This document shows positions 31,332-42,655 of a stretch of 64,000 nt of DNA, piece by piece. The stretch comes from Rutpela maculata (Eukaryota; Arthropoda; Insecta; Coleoptera; Cerambycidae): contig OW386286.2 of the NCBI GenBank assembly GCA_936432065.2, forward strand, positions 116,213,519 to 116,277,518, written 5' to 3'. The position numbers and the translations under genes were made by a program. Every line of letters begins with the position of its first letter. Positions within the stretch are counted from its first letter, which is position 1. The notes beneath the pieces were generated by a model, which made no database searches, was not told where the DNA came from, and saw only the letters and a program-made list of their open reading frames with translations.

Positions 31332-31412
31332 GGTGGATAGGGGTCGAACCTACATGTCTCTGTTGTCTGTATTACAGTACTGACGCTTCTACCAACTGAG
31401 CTAACTTAGTGA
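31332..31412 (-). repeat. tRNA-derived SINE-like head
   Basis: The minus strand reads TTAGCTCAGTTGGTAGAAGC (A-box) and, 40 bases on, GGTTCGACCCC (B-box), the internal RNA polymerase III promoter of tRNAs. Acceptor-stem pairing does not form, so a functional tRNA is unlikely. It looks like a SINE head or a tRNA pseudogene. Confidence 0.6.
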
Positions 31413-32100
31413 CCGTTATTTGGAATGCTAAAAACAGTATTTATGATGTGTATGAAGCCTTTATTATGTGAAATTGAATTTCTAGCCTTATTTAAAATAT
31501 ATGAAAATCTTTCAGGTTCTCTTTTTTTTCTATTTTTTTATGTGTTACCAAACTTGAATTTTTCGAGTTACTAGTATTTTTATTTATTTATAATTATTAA
31601 GAAGAACTTATTTAATTTAATTAAACTGTCACCAGTGTCACCTGAGGAGTACGAGTAGTTGTTGAACAACGTAATTATTACATTAATTCAGTTACGATTC
31701 GTTAAAAAAAATGTTTTGCCCAGATCTCGAAATTGAAAAGCAGAGAGGGAGAAATCCGAAAAAAAATTTTCCTCATCTCAAATTTGATGAGCGGTGGGGG
31801 AGAAGTCAGGAGTTAACTATTTTAAGAATTTTAGTTTTAAGTTGAAGTACTTATACAAACCTGGGAAACGTGTTGGAGAAAAAACGGTCAGGTATAATAT
31901 ATCATCTACAACATAAATAGAATATTTAATGGTATAAAACACACCTAAAATTGAAAAGAAGTATATTCGTACATCGGTTTTATAAGCAATTATTACCTTG
32001 AAAAAAACAACTGAAAGTTTTTTTGCAATTATTTTAACAAAAAAAAAAAAGACAGAGTGAGCACGGATCGAACCGCGTACCTCTTGACTCGCCGCTTAAT

Positions 32101-33944
32101 TCAATTCAATTTCAATTCAAAACAAATTTATTATAAGTTTTAGTTTACAATAATGCGCCTCAGTCGAGGCCCAATTTAGAGCCGACCACACCACCACGGC
32201 GCGCAACGTCGTAGTAGATGAGTGGTCGGGTGAAGAGGGCTCGGCTTTGGCTATAACAATAATTCACGAGGGTTGGTTAGGCCTCCTGTCTTGCATGAGA
32301 AAACTTACGCCTAACAATTTGAGTGATATAACTAAGAATAGTTTAAAAACACTTACAGCTACTTAAAACTAGATTTAAAAACTTGTGTTAAGGGCGCGCG
32401 CACAACACACGCGCACTTGTTTTTATGCAGTTTTGGTTGGTGACACAGGGAAAAACTCAATGAAAAAACCCGTTCGAACAAGTCACAGTCTTCATCCGGT
32501 GGTCTGCCCGCCTCCGGAAAGGTAGGGTGAAGGGGAGAGTGTGATTTTAAAAGTTGGGATTTGCTGGAGGTTATTGGTCTAAAGGGGATTTGGAAAGACA
32601 AAAAGGGACAAAAAGAACAAAAATGTAACAAAACAACAAAAAATGAATAAAGGGAATAGAGAGGGGTTTAAGGTAAAAGGTGGTGAAATTAGAGTAAAGG
32701 GTGGTGAAAGGGAAATTGTGGTATAGGATAGGTTTGGCTAGGGAAGTTGCCGAAAGATAGGCAACGCCTGGTATGGTAATGTGTGTTTTAGATCGAAAAG
32801 TATGGCATTATGCTGTCTGATTCGTGTGATGTCTCGGGTTAGCGGACTGTCGCCCAATTTGAATTGATAGAATTTTTGGGAGGATTCCCGGACGAAGTCC
32901 GCTAGTGGGGTTATGTCGTGGCAACGTGCATAGAGGTCTCTGAGGGAGGTGTACCTGTCTGAGTCTGAAATGAGGCGCATAAATTTGTGTTCCAAGACTT
33001 TGAATTTGTTCATTGTCGTGGCCGGGATGCTGCACCACACCGGCGCCGCGTATGTGATGGCCGGCCTGATCACCATCGTGTACAACAGCTTTTTGTTCGT
33101 CCTGTTTAGTCCGCTACCCCGCGCCAGGAGCGGGTACAGACTCCTGGACATGGAGTAGACCTTACGTACCGTCTCGTTAATGTGTGTATTGAAAGTCAGC
33201 CGTCTGTCTAAGTTGACCCCCAAATATTTCACGCACCGCTTAATTGGAATTTGGCGGCCCCCTATCGAAAGTGGTGTGAGAATTCTGTTCTCGGTCAAGC
33301 GGCGCGTGAAAAGAATCGACTCCGATTTCTCGGCGTTGATCCGAATCTTCCACTTGTCGTAATACGCCGTGGCGCGAGCCATGTGCGCCTTCAGCAGCAT
33401 GTTCGCTGCTTGTGCGTTGTGTGAATGCGCGTACATGGCCGTGTCGTCGGCGTACTTGGCAAGGTTCGTATTCGGGAACTCCGGGAAGTCGGAGATGTAC
33501 AGGTTGTACAGTTTTGGCGACAGGCACGACCCCTGGGGGACGCCCGCGCGGATGTCCCGCCGAGTTGAGAGTTTTTTATTCACCCTGACCCGCAGCGATC
33601 TGCCTGTCAGGAAAGAGTGAATAAGTTTGATGATGTGCGTCGGAAAGTTGAGCGTGTTCAGTTTGTAGAGTAAGCCCGGGATCCATACGGTATCGAAGGC
33701 TTTCTCAATATCGAGGAGCACCATCACGGTGCTCTTTCCGCGGTTGCACTGCACTTTGACGTCACTCACGATCCTGACGACCTGGTGTACAGTGCCCCTG
33801 CCTTTCTTGAAACCGAACTGACATTCGTCGTCGATGTGGAGTTCATCCTGGGCAGAGTCTAGTCTGACCAGGATGACCTTCTCCACCAACTTAGAAATCG
33901 CCGACAGCAGCGAGATCGGTCGATAACTGCCGGCGAGTTTGGAC
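32101..33944 (-). mobile_element. 5'-truncated jockey-like LINE
   Basis: 1.84 kb, flanked by a perfect 13-bp duplication CTCGCCGCTTAAT (32088-32100 and 33945-33957). The 3' end, on the left, has an AATAAA signal (32127-32132, minus) and a short TTGAA-type tail. The 5' truncation falls in RT at the SYRPISLLSAISK motif. Its sequence differs clearly from the array element. Confidence 0.9.
32738..33944 (-). pseudogene. Reverse transcriptase fragment of the truncated LINE
   Basis: An uninterrupted frame of about 400 codons from the truncation point to the stop at 32738. RT motifs: SYRPISLL, VLLDIEKAFDTVW, GVPQGSCLSP and KYADDTAMYA, then a thumb region (VKYLGVNLDRRLTF) and a C-terminal extension without RNase H. 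Endonuclease and ORF1 are absent through 5' truncation. The lack of internal stops suggests a fairly recent insertion. Confidence 0.85.
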
Positions 33945-34361
33945 CTCGCCGCTTAATGCTTAACTTACTCAACCACTAACTTCTGTTTGAATACTTGCTT
34001 AAAGACTTTATAGTAAAACACGCAACGGCTAGATTTTGCTTTTTAATGGATTTTAATCTAATTTTATTATTAAAAAAACTCGATATCTTTAAAACTTAAA
34101 AAACAAAAATGCCTGCTATATGTGTGGCTATGACCACTCTTATAGAGGAAAGAGGACACATGAGATACACATGGTCGGTATGCTCACGTTGACGCTTTGC
34201 GCGCACACACTGTTCCATGCTCGAATAGTCGAATGTAGACACGACAAGACACAACTAAAAAGTGTATATAGTTATTTGTATCATGTGTATATATCGCACT
34301 TTTATGTGGTGTATGCAGTAGGCACAAGTATTACATAAAGCATCACACATACATATGACTT

Positions 34362-34489
34362 CCCTGTCAAAAAATCCTATTTCAAACTTATAGAAACCAT
34401 TTCAAACTTTTTCAAACATAGATAATTATACATTTTTTATGGGTAATCAATGATTATCTATAAGTTTGAAATAGGATTTTTTGACAGGG
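34362..34489. mobile_element. Short MITE with perfect 33-bp inverted ends
   Basis: 128 bp. The first 33 bases (34362-34394) are the exact reverse complement of the last 33 (34457-34489). The ends are CCCTGTCAAAAAATCC. TTAA follows the right end, but the left flank is GACTT, so a piggyBac-type target is only suggested. Confidence 0.85.
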
Positions 34490-34755
34490 TTAAACCTTGT
34501 AGGCATCTTCCACGGACGTCAAATTTCAACATTCTAAAGATCCTTCTTTACGTTATATAAAAATGTTTAGAATCTTGAGTGCATACGGTATACAATTATT
34601 AAACATTGTATCACATAATTCTGTCAATATAAACATAAGTGTATCTCATATGTGTACGTCAGTACTAGTTTAACAATTAGATCCACCTTAACATATTTTG
34701 TTTCACATGTGTATATCTTGTAGAGACGTAATTACAATTGGACGTGCTGTTTGGG

Positions 34756-35392
34756 GAGCTCGTTAGTAGGAATAGGTAGACGGTCTGGTCTGTTGGTCGA
34801 ATCTTAAAAACAAATAAGTTTCATGCATATCATATTCAAATGCACCAGGAATTATCTGATGACGATTTTCAAAGGCGTCTACAGTTTTGTAATTGGGCCA
34901 GAGATGAAATGCAAGATGTCACCTTCTTTCATAATGTTTTATTCACTGTTGAGGCAACTTTTCATAGAAATGTATTTGTTAATAGAAACAATTTCTATTA
35001 TTATGCTTCGAAAAATCGCCACTTTTTTAGGCAAGTTGATAACCAGCGCAGATTGTCTATAAACGTTTGAGGAGGAATTATTGGAGAAATGTAATAGGGC
35101 CACATTTTTTGACGGTACATTGACTGGAGCTATTTATCTTCATTTTCTGAAAAACTATCTGCCACAATTATTGGTGAATTTTCATGAAAGGATTCGAAAT
35201 AGGATGTGGTTTCAGCAAGATGGTGCTCCACCACATCATTTAAATGCAGTTAGAGATCACTTAAATAATATCTACCCGCTTCAATGGATTGGAAGAAATG
35301 GGCCCACTAAATGGCCTGCTAGATCCCCAGATCTTACAAAAATGAATTTCTTTTTTATATGGTGATACGTGAAGGAAATTGTTTATAAAGAC
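34756..35392 (+). pseudogene. M1 transposase, central catalytic part
   Basis: Reads VGRILKTNKFHAY and HQELSDDDFQRRLQFCNW, then VEATFHRN, where the usual catalytic DE is VE. After a nonsense codon (near 35068) and a frameshift it continues FFDGTLTGAIY, WFQQDGAPPHH (second Asp kept) and WPARSPDLT (third Asp kept). This is the DDE core of a mariner-like transposase. The frame then meets the hAT-like MITE at 35393. Lost Asp, stop and frameshift make it inactive. Confidence 0.8.
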
Positions 35393-35952
35393 CAGGGACC
35401 GTAACCGAACCGAAACCGTAACCGAAAACCGCACCGTAATTACGATTTTTTTCTAACCGTAACCGAAACCGAAAACCGAAATGAGAGATTCGGGAAAACC
35501 GAAACCGTAACCGAAAACTGGATTTGCGCTGCTTTGAAAACCGAAACCGAAAACCAAATTAACGCTGCTCTAAAAACCGAAACCGTAACCGAAAACCGAA
35601 GAGGGTGTACGTTAGGTAACCATAACCGAAACCGAGCCGAAATAAATTTCGTTTTCGGTACCTGCAAACATAAATTTAATTTTAACCGAAACTTTAAACT
35701 AAAACCGCACCATAATTATGAATTTTTCCTAACCGTAACCGAAACCGAAAACCGAAATGAGAGATTCTGGAAAACCGAAACCGTAACATAAAACCGAATT
35801 GAAGCTGCTTTGAGAATCGAAACCGAAAACCAAATTAACGCTGCTCTGAAAACCAAAACCGTAACTGAAACCGTAACCGAAAACCGAAAATGGTGTACGT
35901 CAGTTAACCGTAACCGAAACCGAACCGAAATAAATTTCGGTTTCAGTTCCTG
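35393..35952. mobile_element. hAT-like MITE rich in ACCGAAACCGTA repeats
   Basis: 560 bp, flanked by a perfect 8-bp duplication ATAAAGAC (35385-35392, 35953-35960) that fits the hAT pattern nTnnnnAn. Termini are CAGGGACCGTAACCGAA and, inverted, CAGGAACTGAAACCGAA. The inside is two degenerate copies of about 290 bp made of ACCGAAA/ACCGTA words. It interrupts the M1 transposase, which resumes at 35961. Confidence 0.88.
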
Positions 35953-35960
35953 ATAAAGAC

Positions 35961-36086
35961 ACGCCAATACACAACAAAGGATAATAACTGCTTTTAGATC
36001 TATCACACCGGCAATTTTAGGACCTCATTTCAAGAGCGCATAGAGATGTATGTCAATCAAAATGGGCAACATGTGGATCACTTATA
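35961..36086 (+). pseudogene. M1 transposase C-terminal remnant and start of its right inverted repeat
   Basis: About 25 codons continue the transposase after the hAT MITE. From about 36030 the sequence is the complement of 30225-30255 (CAAAATGGGCAACATGTGGA), the inner end of the M1 inverted repeat. It is cut at 36086 by M2 and resumes at 56338. Confidence 0.7.
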
Positions 36087-37264
36087 GACTGGCGGTACGT
36101 GACCAGTCAGGTGCAACGTTTTTAAAATGCATGCCAAGCATATATTAGTGCAGGCAAATCCAGTTTTGAGTATCTGGGGACAGCTATTTCTTTATCGAAA
36201 TGCATAGCTTTATTCATGTAGAATGAGGATATAAAAGTCCCGAAAAATCCCAATGTGAGCTAAAGCCATTTAGAAAAAATGGCCGCCAGAACCGTTTCTT
36301 TTAGAAGGACATATCTCAGTAACCATTGCTCCGATTTTAGATTTCTTTTTTTGTTCTCTTCCCCTTTTTATGTACAATCGAAAGTGTTATTACATCTTTG
36401 TTCATAAAATAGAAGATAACTGAAGAAAATAAGACTTGAGTTCTTGGAAATATATAAGGTGTCCAGTTAGTGCTTCCTCGGAAGATTGTGCAAAAACGGG
36501 TAACTTTATAAAAAAACTTTTTTAACAAAACTTTCAATGTTTGATCTCTGCTACAACGTGAAATTATTTTCAATTATACAAGATGTCACAAAAAGGAGTT
36601 ACACATGAATGTATAATTTTTTTAATGGAATACCCTCTAATTTTTTGGCGCCAGTTAAACCTCTAAGGGTCTTGAATTACACCCTAAAATTTGTTGCCAA
36701 TCGGATGCAGCGTTGCCAAGTTATAATTTGTTTCCTGTTTTTTATGGCAAACTACAAACATTTTTTGACTACCATATCTCCGCGATTTATTAATTGTTTT
36801 TTCTAAAAATGTAGGGTGTTATTCGATGATGATACATTTACTGAAAAACATTTTTGAAATAAATTATTATTATACCTTGTGTCCAAAATATTTGTTTACA
36901 TTTCTTGTTATTTAATTATTATTTTTCTCAAATTTTTTAAATGGAATGCCTATATTTTTTTACATGGATGAATAAAGCATAAAATTCCCCATATTCTAAT
37001 CTTATACACTTAATTTTTATTTCAAACCGTTTTTGAGATATGATTATTTCAAATAAGTTTTGCGTAAATTGAGGTGCTTTTTATTTTAGCATTAAAATCT
37101 AGTATGGCTTTGGTCTTTTGTTTTCCGTTTGTTTTTCACTCTATGACATTTCCCTATTGTGTTTAAGATTATCGTGATTAAGTTGGATTAATATTGTTAA
37201 TATTTAAAAATACGAATTATAATTATTATCAATAAGATTTAATATATATGGTAAATGTTATGTT

Positions 37265-38179
37265 ATTGGTGAATGTGATGGAAATTGTTTATTGGCATCA
37301 AAAGTGTAAATATCCCTATAGAAGATGTCCTGATGTGAGGTCTCTAGAAAATTTGAAAGAACGTTTTGAACTTACTGGAAATTTTGCATATGAAAAGAAG
37401 GCGAGACGACGAAATGTATTGTAATGAAGAAAATGAGCTGGCTATAACTTTAGAGGTAATTGAAAATCCTACGGCAAGTGTTCGGGAGTTAAGTTAGGGA
37501 TTTAGTGAATCTAGTGTTTCCCTATGTCTTCGTAAAAATAAGTTCCACCCCTATCGAGCTCAGCTACATCAAGAGCTTTGGGATGTGGATTTAAATCGTA
37601 GATTAAATTTTTGCCAGTGAGCTCAAAGCCAAATTGGAGAAAATGAAGAATTTTTCAAATTTGCGTTGTTCACGGATGAATCAACGTTTCATCGCAACAG
37701 ATTTGTGAATAGGCACAATTTCCAGAGAAAACCCTCATGTTGCACAGAATCAGAACCAGAGTTTAAATGTAAGGCGAGGAATTGTACATGATTATGTTAT
37801 TCATCCTCGCTTTTTTGAAGGAAATGTGAATGGAGCAGTCTTCTTAGATTTTACGAAAAATACGTTTCCACTAATAATTGAGCATATTCCTGATTACATT
37901 ACAAATAATATGTGGTTACAACTTGAGGGTGCACCACCACATTTTAGTAAAAATGTTCGTCAGGCCATTAGTAATCAGTTTCCTGAAAGGTGGATAGGAA
38001 GAGGAGGGCCAATATTTTAATAAACTGTTAAATAATATCTAATGTATTATTTTATTAAATTATGTTAGGTCTCATTACATGGCCGCCTAAATCACCCGAC
38101 CTGACTTCAGTGGCTTTTTTCTTTGGGGATTTGTGAAGTCAGACGTTTATAAAGTAGAACCAACGACTCGAGAAGATAT
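37265..38179 (+). pseudogene. M3 transposase, N-terminal and catalytic part
   Basis: Degenerate mariner-like transposase. Recognisable: SLENLKERFELTGNFAY (N-terminal domain), KNKFHPYRAQLHQEL, FALFTDESTFHRNRF (first catalytic Asp kept), LQLEGAPPHF (second Asp replaced by Glu) and WPPKSPDLTS (third Asp). An extra AT-rich stretch of about 60 bp lies between the GRGGPI and WPPK motifs, with several stops and frameshifts. Cut at 38179 by the LINE L2 within the TTREDM motif. Confidence 0.8.
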
Positions 38180-38502
38180 AAGTAAGTAAGTAAGTTAAGT
38201 AAGTAAGTTTATTTATTCAGATAATTTATTAATAATACACACATTAAGTAACTGCTGAGTTTTACAAATATAAAGTTTAATCTGGATGAGCCACCTAAGC
38301 AAGGCTTGTGTCGTAAGACTCATCCATATATTTCATTGTTGTGCCAAATATTTAAAGTAAAACTATAATACTGAGTTAGTAAATTAGTATAAATATATAA
38401 TATTTACCTACAAAAAAATCATTAAATACTATTAGAGGAATATGAGCATATAAATAAGGAGGAAGAGAAAACCATGTGCAAAAATTAAAACTACATTGAA
38501 AC

Positions 38503-38550
38503 AAAAAAAAAATAATAATAATAAAAAAAAAATAAATAAATAAAAAATTT
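38503..38550. repeat. A-rich simple sequence
   Basis: Runs of A with AAT and AAAT units in the L2 3' UTR. Confidence 0.85.
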
Positions 38551-38622
38551 AAAAAATGTGATGATATAAAAAGTGGATATGCTTAATGTTTACATAGATT
38601 TAATATAGATGTTATTAATTTA

Positions 38623-41596
38623 TTATCTATCAAAAATAAATTTTATATTATTGAAATGTTCGTTAACATATTTTTTTAATTCCTTTTTTAATGTCTGTGT
38701 GTTTGTCAAGTTTTTAATTCGTATGGGTAATAAATTAAAAAGTTTAGGACCAAAAAAGAATATAAATCTTTGAATATGACTCTTTCTACATAATGGAACA
38801 TCTGTTATTTGATTGACTGTCGCTCGAGTGTTATACAAATGAGTTACGCACCGTACAGGTTTCTTCAACATCCATAGCAAACACTGGTAAGTATAGAGTT
38901 CCCTTATATTAAATATTTTAGTTTCATTATACAACAATTCCGTAGAGTATAGCTTATCTTTTTTTAGAATAATTTTTAATAGCGTGTTTTGAATGACTTC
39001 TAAGTTATGGAGTAAAGTTTTATAGACTCCTCCCCAAACAATTATACAATACCTTAAAATAGATTCTGCCAAAGCGTCGTAGACAATGAGAATAAGTTTA
39101 TTGCTTAAAATATTTCTTAATTGGTAAAATTTAAAAATTAATTTTTTTAGCCTTTTTATGGTGTATTGAACGTGTTCTGTCCAGCGTAGAAATTGATCGA
39201 TCATTATGCCTAAATGTTTTATTGAGGTTACTTTGTGGACAATAGAGCAAGTACAGTTTGTAGTATTGTCACATGACCTACTGTGTATGGTTAACGTTTT
39301 TTTATGTGGTTGATCCTTTGCTGTAGAATGTAATGAACTTTGTCTTATCTATGTTAAGGCTTAAGAGGCTTTCATTTAACCAACTAAAATACATTTTTAA
39401 CTCTTTCTCTGCATTACAGTAGACCTCCTCCCATGTCTCTCCAAAAAAAGTTATTGCTGTATCATCCGCAAATGATATTATACAACTGTTTGTGTTTTTT
39501 AATCTAGACATATTATTTATATAAATTAAAAATAATATAGGACCTATTACCGTCCCTTGCGGCACGCCCATGGTGACAGGTAACGGGTCGCTGTGTGTCA
39601 CGTTAACTTTCACTGTTTGTTGCCTGCCAGATAAATAATCTTTAAATATATCTAGAGCAACCCCTCTAACACCAATAACTTCAAGTCTTTCAAGTAGGAT
39701 TTTATGATTGACAGTGTCGAACGCTTTGGCCAGGTCTAAGAAAACAGTTAAACGTTTTTTTGGTTGATTTAGGTTATCTACAATTTTATATACAAGTTGG
39801 TGTACTGCGTGTTCCGTGGACATATTTTCTCTAAAGCCGAATTGATTGTTAGATAAAATGTGATGTTTTTCTAAAAAAAGTTGTAATCTGTTTTTCAATG
39901 CTTTCTCGAAAACTTTAGCAAAATTGCTAATAATACTTATCGGTCTGTAATTAGTGGTAAGTTTCTTGTCCCCAGACTTATATATAGGAATTGTTATAGA
40001 CTGTTTAAAAGCTTTAGGAATACACCCTTTTAAAAAAATCAGATTTATAATGTGACATAATGGATCTATTAGATAGGTGTGGAATTTTTTTAAAATAATA
40101 GCTGATACTCCATCCGGACCTGGAGATGTGTTGTTTTTTAAGGTGGAAATTATTGAAACAATTTCCCTGCTTGTTACAGGGCGAAGATAAAGAGAATCGT
40201 TAATATTTAAATCATTTAATAATAGGTCCGAAGTTGTTTTATCTATTTTACTCGCCATCTTCGCACCTATATTAACAAAGTAGTTGTTAAAATAATTTGC
40301 TCTTTCTGTATCAGAAGAAATATGTTGGCCATCATCATTTACAATATTCAATTCGTGCATATTTTCAGATTTAGTTCCCGTACTATTGGTTATACCGTTG
40401 ACTTCCTGCCAAATTTTTTTGTAATTATTTTTTGCTTGGTTAATTTGATATTTATAATATTCATTTTTGGTTTGTTTAATTAGGTTATTCAAAAAGTTTC
40501 TATAGTTTTTATACTCGTTTATGGATTGGTCGGTATGAAACTGATTAACTTTTCTTTTTAGATAGTCTCTGTGTCTAATTGAATTTAAGAGGCCTTGTGT
40601 CATCCAAGGCTTCAGTTTAGCTTGTCTTTTTGTCATCTTTCTTTTTTGAGTACTGAACTTTATGTTATTTAATACTTTTTGGATAAATATATTATAAGCA
40701 ATATTAGGATCGTTTTGCTGATAAATTTCCTGCCAACTTTCATTTGAGAAATAATTATTAAGTTTTTCATAATGGATGTGAAATGAATCCTTTTGAAATT
40801 TTATTATTTTTTCTTTTTCTAAATCTACATGCATATTTATTGATAGTAGAAGAATATAATGATCAGTTAAGTTACTTTTAAATAAATAAGATTTAAAATT
40901 TAGTTTTGAGTAAAGAGATTTTTTGTTCACTCCTATAAATATATGATCTATCAAGGTAGACGTAATGTTCGTTTCTCTAGTAGGTTTATTTATGTAGGAG
41001 AATAGTCCTTGTTCAGCCATTAAACAAATATATTTCGTTACAAGTACATCATCAACATTTAAAATGTTTATATTTACATCGCCTATAAAAATTTTTACAT
41101 CAGATTCTTTTTGAGTAGAAAAATAATTTTGTAGTTCTGTGATGTAGTTATCTAAATTTGTTGATGGAGGTCTATAAGAAGCTGTCAAAATGAATGAAAT
41201 ATTATTTAATGAGTAAGAGAACTCTATCAACTTAGTTTCCGAACATTGTTTGATACTAAAGGCGCATTCAATATACTTTTTAACATAAACAACTACCCCG
41301 TCATTTTGATTATGAATAGATTCGTTATAAAATATTTCAAAACCAGGTATTATATAATTTTTTACGTCATCTACTTGCCATGATTCAGATAGAACAATAA
41401 TATCTAAATTCTTTATATTAAAGGATTCAATGTATAATAGAAATTCGTCATAGTTTTTATTTAAGCTCCTGATGTTAAAGTGACAAATATTAAAAAATTG
41501 CTTACCCTCAAAATATTTCACGGAGTCAGTTATATTTTCGCACACAGTTGTCTCTCCCTGCTCATAATTCTCTATTTCCTCTAAAAACTCTATCAT
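38623..41596 (-). pseudogene. L2 ORF2: endonuclease-reverse transcriptase, one frameshift
   Basis: ATG at 41596. The first frame (764 residues, to 39302) holds the APE endonuclease (N41 in HFNIR, E71 in LSESW, D173/N175 in GDVN, D245/H246 in LTDH), a linker and the RT with FLDLAKAFD (619-627), MGVPQGT and FADD (709-712). A one-base shift near 39310-39345 moves the rest into another frame that continues to 38623 (IKHLGIMIDQFLRW and a C-terminal extension). Otherwise open, so a young copy disabled by a small indel or by an assembly error. Confidence 0.85.
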
Positions 41597-41726
41597 TAAA
41601 CTAGTTACTACAATAGCTGTCTTACGAAAATTTATTAGAATTCCTATAACTAATAATATAACAAAAATTATAAAATCATAGAAGTATTGCCCCTAACCAT
41701 CACATTTTAACTATTCATTATTACAG

Positions 41727-42354
41727 TTACTTTTTATATTGCAGAACGTCATTTACATTACGTATCTTGACCATGTGACCATCCAATTTGGCATAGATTT
41801 GCCCATTAAATGACCAAGTGTTTTTATCTCCAAACGTAGATTTTGCAGTATTTAATAGTTCTCTTCTGGTTTTAGTCAGGTCTTCTGCAATAAATACCTT
41901 TTTTCCTTTGAATTTTTTCGCATTTTTGAGAAGTTGTATTTTGTAGTCATGATTTCTTAGTTTTACAATAGTAGGTCTAAATTTGTTTTCTGAACTAGAC
42001 TGATTTCCTATTCTGTACGACGTGATTATATGCTCCATTTTAAAGTCTAACCCTGTATGTTTGTTTATCAGTTGAAGAGCTTCCATACCTACGTTTTCAT
42101 TATTTGCTTCTGGTAATCCATAAATACAAATGTTATTATTTTTTTCTTTCTGTTTTATTCCATCCATTTTTTGTTCCAATGTGTTTATTATAGCATTTTG
42201 CTCGAGTACTTGTATTTGAAGGTTCTGTAGTTTTTTTTTCGACGTTATCACTAATTGTTTTTATGATTTGATTCAAAAATTCGTCGTTTAGAAATAATTC
42301 GTTCAGTGTTTCCTTAATTACATTTTGTAAATCCAATTTACCTCTTGTTGCCAT
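41727..42354 (-). pseudogene. L2 ORF1: coiled-coil / RRM-type protein, one frameshift
   Basis: The likely start is ATG 42354 (MATRGKLDLQNV). A frame change occurs in a run of nine A (42231-42239, minus strand). Downstream: a coiled coil (LQIQVLEQNAIINTLEQKM), then an RRM-like domain with ICIYGLPE, YRIG and RPTIVKLRN, then a C-terminal domain (KKVFIAEDLTKTRRELL). This is the L1-like ORF1 architecture, which coats element RNA. Homopolymer slippage, real or a sequencing artefact, explains the break. Confidence 0.8.
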
Positions 42355-42516
42355 TATAATTCGTGACACTACGTTAGGTAATACACTAAACAAGAACTTG
42401 GGTAACACATTAGACGACTTTTTCGCAATTTTTATAACTTTCGTTGAGATATATTTTTATTTTATGGTAGAGCAACTAACTAAGCGGCTATCTACTAAAC
42501 GCCATATCTGACAACT

Positions 42517-42655
42517 ATATGATGGAAAGGATTCGTCGGTGTTTCAATCGTATAAATATTGATAGGTTACACTGTGTAAGGCGCTCATTTATCAAGAGAC
42601 CTCACTGTTACCGGAATCAAAATGGTGGACATTTTGAGCAGTTGTTAGGTTAGTT
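42517..42655 (+). pseudogene. M3 transposase, C-terminal part
   Basis: Reads in one open frame from MMERIRRCFNRI to GGHFEQLLG, the usual C-terminal end of these mariner-like transposases. Joining it to the part ending at 38179 restores the expected TREDM motif, which places the LINE insertion exactly. Confidence 0.85.

Larger units (their letters stand above)
32055..33990 (-). repeat. tRNA-like SINE head split by a LINE
   Basis: With the LINE at 32101-33944 and one duplication removed, the minus strand joins GTTAGTGGTTGAGTAAGTTA (A-box-like, about 33960-33985) to GGTTCGATCCG (B-box, about 32065-32076). The spacing suits a tRNA-derived promoter. This host sequence is itself inside D1. Confidence 0.5.
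30775..34755. mobile_element. D1: TIR-bounded insertion in the M1 transposase
   Basis: The transposase frame of M1 stops at 30774 and resumes after 34755. The insert ends are CCCATACAGCAC and, inverted, CCCAAACAGCAC (one mismatch). The immediate flanks GAGGTGAT and GAGCTCGT match at only 5 of 8 positions, so a target duplication is not proven. No transposase was found inside. It contains a tRNA-like sequence, a second SINE-like head split by a LINE, and a small MITE. Confidence 0.5.
38180..42516 (-). mobile_element. L2: full-length CR1/L2-group LINE
   Basis: 4.34 kb with a 5' UTR of about 160 bp, ORF1, ORF2 and a 3' UTR ending in a (TTAC)n tail, the microsatellite type of tail common in CR1/L2-group elements. 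It lies inside the M3 transposase; the reading joins across the insertion, with ATAT on both sides (38176-38179, 42517-42520). Clade (Crack/Daphne-like) is inferred from an ORF1 of coiled-coil plus RRM type and an ORF2 without RNase H. Confidence 0.88.

Noticed and set aside
31332..31412. Functional tRNA gene
   Set aside because: A- and B-boxes are present but acceptor stem pairing fails; treated as a SINE-like head.
35440..36006. ORFs of Val/Ser/Phe repeats on both strands
   Set aside because: They come from the ACCGAAACCGTA repeats of the hAT-like MITE.
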